Shown here: positions 1 to 9,200 of the stretch, one piece after another
How the letters are laid out: each line of letters begins with the position of its first letter
How positions within the stretch are numbered: the stretch's first letter is position 1
NCBI GenBank assembly: GCA_964559135.1
Contig: CAZLGG010000108.1
Span: 1-12,943 of the forward strand
Direction of reading: 5' to 3'
Source of the DNA: DRQF01 sp964559135
GTDB lineage: Bacteria; Planctomycetota; GCA-002687715; DRQF01
Length of the DNA stretch: 12,943 bases
The notes under the pieces: generated by a model
What the model was told of the DNA's origin: nothing
The model's database searches: none
Seen by the model: only the letters and a program-made list of their open reading frames with translations
Position numbers and translations under genes: made by a program

Positions 1-166
1 ACCAGCGACGCGCAGGACCTCGTCCTCCCATAGCGGAGAGCCCCAGCTCCCAGAAGCGGTGGGCGACGGTGCGGCGAAGCGCCTCCATGATCTCGTGCCT
101 GAGAAGGGATGTCCCGCCCGCCGCCCATCGCTTCTCCAAAGAGGCCAAACCGAGAAATCTTGACAT
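1..166 (-). CDS. Possible start of a leftward gene, cut by the window edge
   Basis: An open frame reads leftward from an ATG at 166-164 and leaves the window after 55 codons. It begins Met-Ser-Arg-Phe-Leu-Gly-Leu-Ala and its middle part (about residues 25-43) is rich in G/C third positions, like a real gene. I recognise no family. Against it: there is no Shine-Dalgarno sequence upstream of the ATG, the last ten codons lose the G/C third-position bias, and the start overlaps the -35 hexamer proposed for the rightward gene at 247. Two rightward frames are also open across much of this stretch, so strand and reality are uncertain. Confidence 0.22.
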   Translation of the reverse strand, partial: MSRFLGLASLEKRWAAGGTSLLRHEIMEALRRTVAHRFWELGLSAMGGRGPARRW

Positions 167-187
167 GGAAGCGGCTGTCGGCACAAT
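160..187 (+). promoter_or_regulatory. Candidate sigma-70-type promoter for the FG-GAP gene
   Basis: A perfect TTGACA lies at 160-165, followed after 16 bases by CACAAT at 182-187, which matches four of six positions of TATAAT. Transcription would start near 194, leaving about 50 bases of leader before the ATG at 247. The -35 match is seen directly; activity is inferred. Confidence 0.45.
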
Positions 188-234
188 GAACGGGGTCTGA
201 CGAGCGCATTGCCGGACTTTGGTCTGAAAAGGAC

Positions 235-240
235 AGGGGA
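235..240 (+). promoter_or_regulatory. Ribosome binding site of the FG-GAP gene
   Basis: AGGGGA ends six bases before the ATG at 247. It supports that start, which is also followed directly by a signal peptide. Confidence 0.6.
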
Positions 241-246
241 AACTCC

Positions 247-3018
247 ATGCACCACTCCCACCTCCGCGCCCTGAGCGTCCTCCTCGTTCTCGCCCTGCGA
301 CTTCCCGTCTCATCGCAGATGTCGGCCTTCGCACCGCCCCACACCATCACCGATCAACTCTTGGGAGTCCGGGACGTTCACACGGCGGATCTGGACGGGG
401 ACGGCGATCCCGACATCCTCTCGGTGTCCGCCAACGACGGAACGGTCGCTTGGTACGAAAACCTCGGCGGTGGGCAGATCGGTCCTCTCCGCGTCATCGA
501 AACCCAACTCTACTGGGCCAACAAGGTCCGTACCGCCGACCTGGACGCCGACGGTCTGCTCGACGTCCTCGTTGCCTCCAACGCCGGTTCCATCTCCTGG
601 TGGCAGAATCTGGGAGGGGGCAACTTCGGCCCCAGGGTGGTGATCACCGATCAAGCGGCCTACGCCGCCAGCGTCAGCGCCGGGGACCTCGACGGGGACG
701 GCGACCTGGATGTCATCGCGGCGGCGCCGGGTGACGATTCGGTGCTCTGGTACGAAAACCAAGGTGACACCTTCAGCACTCGCCGCGTCATCACGAGCAA
801 CTCAGCGAGCGTTTATGACGTGGTCGCGGCCGACATGGACAACGACGGTGATCAGGACGTTCTCGTCGCGTCCCAGTTCGGATTCACGTACTCCTGGTTC
901 GAAAACGTGGGCGGCGGGCTCTTCGGAACCGAACACATCATCGACAGCCAGGCCGTGGGCGCCGTCAGCATCCAGGCCGCGGACCTCGACAACGATGGCG
1001 ATCTCGATGTCGTCGGCGCCGCCATGTTCGAGGGCTCGGTGAGTTGGTACGAGAACCTGGGAGGCGGCGTGTTTTCCGCCGAACACGTGCTGATCAATCA
1101 GGCTTTGCCGATTCTGAAAGTGGTCGTCGGCGACTTGGACGGCGATGCCGATCTCGACGTCGTCGCGACGGAATCCAACCACAACTTCCTCTGGTTCGAG
1201 AACCTCGGCAACTCGACCTTCGGTTCGGCCCAGCTCGTCGACAGTCAGCCGCCCAACCCCCTCAGCGCCAGCGTCGCCGACATCGACGGCGACGGCGATG
1301 GAGACATCGTCGCCGGTCTCGTCCTGGGCAAGGTCGTTTGGTATCCGTCCCAGTTTCACATCCCAGAAAGCCCAAGCCTGCTCCGATCGTTCTCCCGTCC
1401 CGGCGAGGACGCCGGGGCGATCCTCGCCGCGCCCGGAGACTTGAACGGCGACGGCCAACCGGACCTCATCGTCGGGGACCCCGAATGGCCCGGGAACAAG
1501 GGGACCCTTCGGGCCTGGTCGCCGGCGACCCAGCAAGTGCTTTGGACGGTGACGGGCCTCCAACCCGGCGCCGGTTTCGGAAAGATCCTGGCGACCGCCG
1601 GCGACCTGAACGGAGACGGTGCCAACGATCTTCTGATCGGACTTCCCCAGCCTTTCGGCGGACTCGGTGAGGTGCGGGTCCTCTCCGGGTCAGACGGGTC
1701 GCTACTTCAGACCCTCCAGGCCCCGGCGCCGAATGAAGCCTTCGGCAGCGCTGTCGCCGGCGGGGGCGACTGGGATGCGGACGGTGTCCCCGACATCGCC
1801 GTCGGCGCGCCCTTGCACGACGCAGGATTCATCCATGCCGGCGCGATCCACGTCTACTCCGGAGCAACCGGGGCCCTCTTGCAGACCCTGACCGGAGTCT
1901 CTGTTGGAGAACGCCTCGGCCGCAGCCTGTATTTCGTTCCCGACCGCAACGGCGACGGCCACGACGAGCTGATGGGGGCGCACCAACCGATCCTGACCAT
2001 CCAACGGTCCGTCTTGAGCATCTGGGCTGGCGGCAGCGGCACACTGCTGGGCGCCATCAGCACCTTGGATTCGGGCACCCGCTTCGGAGAAAACGTGGAC
2101 GCGACCCAGGACGTGAACGGCGACGGAACTCCTGAGATCCTCGTCGCCGAGGAGACCGCCAACGGTGGCAATGGTCGCGTCTGGCTGTTCGACGGAGCGA
2201 GCTTGACTCTGATCCGCTCTCACGACGGCACATCGTCCATGGGATTCGGACATGCCATCTCCTTCGCCGGAGACATCAACGGCGACGGTCACGAGGATTA
2301 CATGATCGGTGCCCCGGAGTTCACGAACGCCGACGGCACGGCGAGCGGCCGCGTCTTTCTCGTCGACGGCGTCAGTGGTCAGGACATCACGGGCGCACTG
2401 GCTGACAACGGCTTGTCGCCGGACGTCTTCGAAGGGAATCGCTCGACCCGCCTCGGCTCGGCCTTGGCGCGATGGACCGATCAGGACGCCGACGGGTTCG
2501 ACGAGTTCGTGGTGGGCCTCCCCGGCGCCGGGAGGGCCTGGATCTACGAAGGTTTGAACCCGGCCAGTCTCTATTCCCCTTGCGCCGCCGGCGCGGTGGG
2601 TGAAGACATCGTTCTCATCGAAGGCTCGGCCGGCGGCCCGGGACGCCATGTCATGGTCCCCGTGAACACGCCTTTCTCCTTCACCGTGGCCCAGCCCTCA
2701 CTGAGTCCCTCCCCGGCGACGTTTTTGATCATGGGATTCTTGGGCGTGCCAACGGTCAGCCAACAGACGACACTCTTGGGCGCGATCGGCGGGACGTTTT
2801 GCTTTCCTGTTGTGGGATTGAATGCCGCATCGTTCACGCTCACGGACAACATCGCGCCCTCCTCGCCTCAGATCATTCCGTCGCTCCTCACCCCCTGGGT
2901 GGTGAACAATCCGATCGGCCTCCCCGTCCCCTTCAAGTTCACGTTCCAGGGGATCATCACCGTCGCCCCCGGCGACATGCGCATCACGAACGCGATCATC
3001 CTGGAGCTGACTCCCTGA
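247..3018 (+). CDS. Exported FG-GAP/VCBS repeat protein, two tandem beta-propellers
   Basis: This 923-residue protein starts with a signal peptide (hydrophobic core about residues 7-20, probable cleavage near Ser-Ser-Gln at 22-24), so it is exported. I count 14 Asp-rich calcium-binding-type loops of the form D-x-[DN]-x-D-G-x-x-D. Seven lie at about residues 44-370, mostly followed by a Trp-Tyr/Phe-Glu-Asn strand (VCBS style). Seven lie at about 383-778, mostly followed by integrin-like Val/Ile-Gly-x-Pro segments (FG-GAP style). The counts fit two seven-bladed beta-propellers of different ancestry joined end to end. Residues 779-923 form a separate beta-rich module with two cysteines (C779, C852), resembling a C-terminal module I associate with planctomycete FG-GAP proteins. 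FG-GAP propellers usually mediate adhesion or ligand binding; the ligand here is unknown. It ends in TGA. No catalytic motif is visible. Confidence 0.93.
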   Translation: MHHSHLRALSVLLVLALRLPVSSQMSAFAPPHTITDQLLGVRDVHTADLDGDGDPDILSVSANDGTVAWYENLGGGQIGPLRVIETQLYWANKVRTADLDADGLLDVLVASNAGSISWWQNLGGGNFGPRVVITDQAAYAASVSAGDLDGDGDLDVIAAAPGDDSVLWYENQGDTFSTRRVITSNSASVYDVVAADMDNDGDQDVLVASQFGFTYSWFENVGGGLFGTEHIIDSQAVGAVSIQAADLDNDGDLDVVGAAMFEGSVSWYENLGGGVFSAEHVLINQALPILKVVVGDLDGDADLDVVATESNHNFLWFENLGNSTFGSAQLVDSQPPNPLSASVADIDGDGDGDIVAGLVLGKVVWYPSQFHIPESPSLLRSFSRPGEDAGAILAAPGDLNGDGQPDLIVGDPEWPGNKGTLRAWSPATQQVLWTVTGLQPGAGFGKILATAGDLNGDGANDLLIGLPQPFGGLGEVRVLSGSDGSLLQTLQAPAPNEAFGSAVAGGGDWDADGVPDIAVGAPLHDAGFIHAGAIHVYSGATGALLQTLTGVSVGERLGRSLYFVPDRNGDGHDELMGAHQPILTIQRSVLSIWAGGSGTLLGAISTLDSGTRFGENVDATQDVNGDGTPEILVAEETANGGNGRVWLFDGASLTLIRSHDGTSSMGFGHAISFAGDINGDGHEDYMIGAPEFTNADGTASGRVFLVDGVSGQDITGALADNGLSPDVFEGNRSTRLGSALARWTDQDADGFDEFVVGLPGAGRAWIYEGLNPASLYSPCAAGAVGEDIVLIEGSAGGPGRHVMVPVNTPFSFTVAQPSLSPSPATFLIMGFLGVPTVSQQTTLLGAIGGTFCFPVVGLNAASFTLTDNIAPSSPQIIPSLLTPWVVNNPIGLPVPFKFTFQGIITVAPGDMRITNAIILELTP

Positions 3019-3040
3019 CCCAAGCCTCGGTCCGTTTTTT
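3017..3040 (+). terminator. Weak terminator-like hairpin and T-run after the FG-GAP gene
   Basis: Six T residues (3035-3040) follow a possible stem of only four pairs, GACC at 3017-3020 with GGTC at 3029-3032. The stem begins within the stop codon. The T-run is real, but the stem is too short for a confident intrinsic terminator. Confidence 0.25.
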
Positions 3041-3209
3041 GCTGGCGTGATCCCTCGCGACGGGGCCGCGAACGCGGCGCTCTCGTCAAGGGACGCGCTG
3101 GGACGACGAAGAAGGCCTCTCCCCGGCGGAAACTTTCCGGGAACCCGAACGGCTCCGTCGCGTTACAAACTGGTAGCGATCCGAGGATGCCTCGGGTCCA
3201 GCCTGCCCC

Positions 3210-3215
3210 GAGGAG
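3210..3215 (+). promoter_or_regulatory. Ribosome binding site that fixes the start of the giant gene
   Basis: GAGGAG lies seven bases before the ATG at 3223. The frame is open further upstream to an ATG at 3187, but that start has no comparable site and would place a polar 12-residue extension before the signal peptide. The 3223 start is therefore preferred. Confidence 0.65.
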
Positions 3216-3222
3216 TCTCGTC

Positions 3223-6200
3223 ATGTTCCGAAAACTGCTTGCCTTCGTTCTCGTCATCTCTCCCATGGCTCTGGTGGCTTCATCAGCATGGGCCCAGGAG
3301 CGCCCCATCGGTTTCGAAGAGACGTTCGCGCTCGCCCCAAATCGCAAGGCCGCGATCGCTCAACTCATCCCGGGCACCGCCGACTTCTACTACTACTCCT
3401 GCCTGGAGCGCCAACACACGGGACATCTCGACGACGTCCCCGCCCTGTTGCGCACGTGGATCGAACGTCACGGCCGCACGCGGCGGGTCGAGGAGATCGA
3501 GAACCGACAGGCTCTCCTTTCGTTTGCCAAGACACCAGGCAAGACCTATGACTTCTTGATTCGAAGGCTCGGGCTCGAGTTCAAGCATGAGCGGAAACTC
3601 CCGGGGGCGCGCCCGGATCTCCCCACCCGACTCGACAACTCACTCATCTCGACGGCCGCGCTCACGCGACGGGCGTTGAAGAAGTACAGCAACTCCCTGA
3701 AGGGCTTTCGTGACTCGGCGCTGCCGGACCTGGTCTCCTCCCGCCTGAGTCCCGTCCTCTTGCGCTCCCTGCTTTCTCGGCTCCGTCGTCCGGATATCCC
3801 CAATCTTCCCGCCCTCATCGTCCGCGATCTCGCTGCGAAGCGCAGCCGGGGATTCGGGTCCCTCTCGATCCACGGCAAGCTACTCATCGACCAGTTGGAT
3901 GAGTGCGCCCGATTGCGCCCGCGTCTCATCGACGACGCGGATTTCATCTCCACGTACCTCATTCGACTTCGACCGGACGACGACGCCGATGAACGCGACC
4001 CCGGGGTGCGAGAGGCCTATCTCGATCGATTGGAGGCATTCACCGACCGATTGTCATCCGCACAGAATTCACTCAAAGCCCACGTGCTCCATCACCGCTT
4101 GGCATTCGATCTCACCCAGGGCAGGGTCGATCAGGCCCGATTCATGAAGTACCTCAGCCTGCCCCGCAACACGCGATGGATGCCAAAGGAGCGGCTGAAG
4201 AACCGCCGGGCAGGCGAGGCTCTCGTCGACGCCCACGCCGACTTCCCGACGAACCTCGGCGCCATCGGTAACGATGAACCCCTGATTCGCGCCTGCTTCA
4301 CTCGAATCTTCGCCAAGGCGGACAACTTCGAACCGTATGCCAAGTTCGTACGCCGCACCTATCTCAGACGCCTCTTCGCCGAAACGAAGATCCTCGAAGG
4401 TAGCGGCGATAAGGAACGCTGGTACTCGATGCTCGACGATCCCGCCTACTACGAAGAATTGAAGGAGCGCGTCGAGATTGCCTTTCCCCCCACGGACAAG
4501 ATCTACTTTTCCCGCGACGAGTCGGTGGCCCTCGACGTCGACGTCAAGAACGTGGGCACGCTCCTCGTGAAGGTCTTCGAGATCAACGCCCTCAACTACT
4601 ACCTGGAAAACCACAAGGAAGTGGATGCGTCGATTCCTCTGGATGGCCTCGTGGCCAGTCACGAAACGACCCACACCTACGACGACGGCCCGTTCGTTCG
4701 GGTGCGACGCCACTTCGACTTTCCCTCGATATCGCGGCCCGGCGTCTACGTCATCGAGTTCATCGGTAACGGTTTGTCGAGCCGCGCAGTGATCCGCAAG
4801 GGGCGGATGCGATTCACCCAAGAGAACGGGCCGGCCGGCCACGTCCTACGCGTCTTCGATGAAGATGGAGGCGCGCTGACCAACGCGTCGGTCTACCTCG
4901 GCGCTCGCGAATACGTCGCGGATGAGGAAGGCAAAATCCACATCCCCTATTCCACCCGCCCCGGAACGAAGGCCATCGTCCTGAAGCATGGCGACCGCGC
5001 CACTCTCGAAAACTTCCACCACGAGAAAGAAACCTATCGACTGGAGGCCCCCATCTTCGTCGAAAGGGAATCGCTCATCGCCGGGGAGACGGCCAAGCTC
5101 ATCGTTCGACCTCTTTTGACTCTGAACGGCGAGACACTTGACCTGGCGGTCCTCCAACACCCCGTCTTGACCATTTCCTCCGAGGACGTCGAGGGCACCA
5201 CGACGAGTCGGGAGATCCGCGATCTCGATCTGCACGGGGATCGCGATCTCGTCCAGTCCATCACGGTCCCCGAAGGAGCGGTGCACATCTCAGCCAGCCT
5301 GAAGGGAGAGGTCGAGAGCCTTACGACGGGCAAGACGCTGACGCTTTCCTCGACCATCCATGGATTCTCTTTCAACCGCATCGATGAGACGGACTTCACT
5401 GCGGCCCCCCTGCTTGGCCGTACCCCCGACGGTTACGTCCTCGACGTCCTGGGGAAAAACGGCGAGCCCATTGCTGAACGCGCCGTCCAAATTCGCCTGA
5501 CGCACAAGGACTTCGTCGACCCCATCGACGTCAGTCTGAAGACCGACGTCCAGGGCCGCATTCACCTCGGCCGGCTCGACGGCATCACGGGAATCCGAGT
5601 CTCGGGTTTTCCCAAGGGTGTCGGAGGGTGGAGTCTCGATCGCCCGAACCGACGTTACCGCCGCGTGATCCACGCCGCCGCCGGCACCACGGTGCGGATT
5701 CCCTACGAGGGGAAGGCCGCGACCCCCTCTCGGAGGGAGATGTCGCTCATCGCGATGCGGGGCAGAAGCTTCTACCGCGACGCCTTCCAGCATTTGGCGA
5801 TCCGTGACGGATTCGTGGAACTGAAGGGGCTCGCGCCGGGCGACTATGAATTCCGTTCAGACGACACCCGACACGTGGTCAAGATCAAAGTCGCCGCCGG
5901 TTCTTCGCATGACGGTTGGGTGTTCGGCAAGGCCCGCATGCTGGAAGACGACTCCCAGCCCGTTCTCAGCATCACGAGCATGCGACGCGAGGGCGACGAT
6001 CTCGTCATCCGCTGCGCCAACCCGAACGACAGGACCCGCGTCCATGTCTTTGGAACCCGTTACCTGCCGGCGTACGATCCCTACGCATCGCTTGCGGCCT
6101 CTGCCGCTCCGAGCCCCGACGCATCGCCGGTCGAGATTCTCGACTCGATCTATGCATCCGGGCGCTCCATCGGGGATGAGTACCGCTACATCCTCGATCG

Positions 6201-9200
6201 TCGGAGAGCGAAGAAATTCCCCGGCAACATGCTGGGAAGGCCTGGAATCCTCCTGAATCCCTGGGCCCTCGAGGAGACCCGCGCCGCCATAGGACTCGGA
6301 GGAGGGGCGAGTGTTCCGTTCGGCGGCAGAAGCGGAGGAAGGAAACGGGCTCGAAAAGGATTCGGCGCCCCCAGCGCGCCCAAAGGCGCCGCCCCCGGCG
6401 TCTTCGCCAACCTCGACTTCCTCCCCAAACCGTCGCACATCGTCGCCAATCTCGTTCCGGACAAGGATGGCATGGTGAGGATCGCCCTGTCCCGCATCGG
6501 GACCGGACCACTCATCCATGCCGTGGCCGTCGACGAGCGGGAGGCGATCCACGCGGAACTCGTTCTCGATGAGAAGCCGCTGAAGCCGCGCGATCGCCGG
6601 CTTCCGGAATCCCTCGACGTCACAAAGCACTTCGCCGAGAGCCGGAGTATCGAACTTGTGAACGCCGGTGAATCAGCGACGATTCTTCGCACCGCCGGCA
6701 GCGCTGTCGAGTCCTACGATTCCCTCGCCTCCGTCTTCAAACTCTATCTCGGATTCCCGGCGGGCAAAGAGCTCTCGGAGTTTGCATTCATCTTGAACTG
6801 GCCGAAGCTCAGTCCGGACGAAAAGGGCGACCTCTACTCGCAATACGCTTGCCATGAGCTGCATTTTTTCCTGCACGAGAAGGATCCCGAGTTCTTCAAT
6901 GAAGTCGTCCGGCCCTATCTCGCCAACAAGTACGACAAGACGTTTCTGGATCGCTGGCTGTTGGACGAGGACCTGACCGCGTATCTCGACCCGTGGAAGT
7001 TCTCGCAACTGAACGTCGTGGAACGCATCCTCTTGACCCAGCGCGTCGAAGGACAGGCCGAAGAAGGTGCCCGGTATATTCGCGAACTGAATGAACTCGT
7101 CCCGAGCGACCCCGATAGGCAACTGAACCTTTTCAAGAAATCCATCGCGGGAATGGCCCTCGAACCATCGGACGCGGCGACGGGGCTTCGCAGCATCACT
7201 GGAGGGGCTCTCGGTTGGGACGGAAAAGCCCCCTCCAAGAACAACAGGCCATCAGGCCCGCCCTCGGCGAAGAAGCGCCGCAGTCTCGACAAGAGCAAGG
7301 CGGACGCGATCGAGGAGTCCGAGGAGGACGTGATGGACGATGACGAGGCGGACGCCGCCGAAAAGCTCTCGAGAGATCGCCATGCCGCCCCGACGAGGGC
7401 GCTTGAAGCCCTCGAGTTGCGTAGAGAGGCGAGAGCACTCTACCGTGCCCCGGACGGCACGCGCCGTCTCGCGGAACACAACTACCACCACCTGAGAATC
7501 GCCGAGCAGGGTCCAAAACTCGTTCCCATGAACGACTTCTGGCGCGACTTTGCCGAGAATGGATTGGAGACCAAGTTCTACTCGCCTCATTTCGCCGATG
7601 CGACGTCCAACTTCACCGAAATGATGTTTGCATTGTCCACGCTGGATCTTCCCTTCGAGGCCGAAGATCCGGACATCGAGGTCGGTGATCGGCAGATTAC
7701 GGTCAAACCCAAGAGCCCGACGCTCCTCGTCCGCAAGGAGCTGCGCCCGGCTCTGCAAGCCGAAGGCGCCCTCCCCCTCCTCGTCAGCCAAGCGTTCTTC
7801 CGGGTCGGAGATCGGTATCGATACGTCGGCAAGGAACGGCGTGACAAATTCGTGAAGGATGAATTCCTCGTTGGGGTGCCCTACGGCTGCCGCGTCGTCC
7901 TGACCAATCCCAGCTCGACGCCGCGCAAGCTCGAGGTGTTGTTCCAGATCCCTCAAGGCGCCATTCCGCTTCAGCGGGGTTCGACGACGAAGGGTTTTCC
8001 GGCGCACATCGCCCCCTACGCCACGAGCACGTTCGAGTATTTCTTCTACTTCCCGTCTCCCGGGACCTTCTCGCACTACCCTGTTCAGGTCGCGAGCCAT
8101 GGAGAGATCGCCGCATCGGCCGAGCCGGCACGCATGGAGGCTGTGCGCGAGCTCAGCCAGGTCGACACCAACTCCTGGGACTACGTCTCTCAGGTCGGAA
8201 GCAACGAGCAGGTCATGGACTACCTCGACTCCGCCAACCTTGGGCGGATCGCCCTCGATCGCATCGCTTGGAGGCTGAAGGACCGCAAATTCTTCAATGA
8301 GCTCATTCCGGCCCTTCGTCGTCGCCACGCCTATGACAACGTCCTATGGTCCTACGGGCTCTTCCATCACGACGATCAGGCAACGGCTGAATTCCTCTGT
8401 CGGCAGAGCTTCCTCTCCCGCTGCGGACCGTGGCTGGATTCACCACTCGTGAAGATCGACCCCGTCGAGCGCAAGACCTACGAACACATCGAGTATTCTC
8501 CCCTGTTCAACGGACGCGCCCACCGTTTCGGAAGGCACCGTCGCATCCTCGACGAGGATCTTGCTCGACAGTACATGAGATTGATGCACATCCTCGGGTA
8601 CGTTCCTCGGTTGAACGATCGCGACCGACTGGCCGTGACGTATTACCTGCTTCTGCAAGATCGCGTCGAAGAAGCCCTGTCCATGTTCAACGTCATCGAC
8701 CGCGATCGCCTGGAGGGCAGCGGCATTCAGTATGACTACATGCGGGCCTATCTGGCCTTCTATACGGGGAACCTCGAAGAGGCGCGCACCTTGGCCGACC
8801 GCTACGCGAAGCACCCCGTGCGCCGCTGGCGGCTCCGATTCCAGGAGGTCTTGGCGCAGCTCGAGGAAATCGAGAGCGGGGCTGTCGTCGTCAAGGACGA
8901 AGACGATCGCGGTCAGCAGCAGACCGCAGCCGCCGCCTCCGAACCGTCGATCGACCTCAAGGTCGAAGCGAGGAAGATCATGATCGCCCATGAGAACCTC
9001 TCGTCCTGCGAGGTCAACTTCTTCCAGATGGACGTCGAGTTCTTGTTCTCGAGCAGCCCGTTCGTTCAAAACGAGTCCGGAGCGTTCTCCTACGTGAAGC
9101 CGAACAAGTCCATCCACCTGGACCTGAATCCGAACGAAAAGGTGACGACGATTCCTCTTCCCGAGGAGTACTCGAACGACAACGTTCTCGTCGAGGTGCG

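Noticed and set aside
1702..2649. Leftward open frame of 315 codons inside the FG-GAP gene
   Set aside because: Its Asp/Val-rich translation mirrors the GAC/GTC codons of the propeller repeats; it is a shadow.
3065..3078. GCCGCGAACGCGGC palindrome as a terminator
   Set aside because: It forms a short GC stem, but no T-run follows on either strand; such palindromes are common in DNA of this composition.
3187..3222. Upstream ATG of the giant gene
   Set aside because: It would add 12 polar residues before the signal peptide and has no ribosome site at proper spacing, whereas the ATG at 3223 has GAGGAG seven bases upstream.
7252..8328. Leftward open frame of 358 codons inside the giant gene
   Set aside because: It is antisense to a continuous, domain-bearing frame and has no signal peptide, motif or ribosome site of its own.
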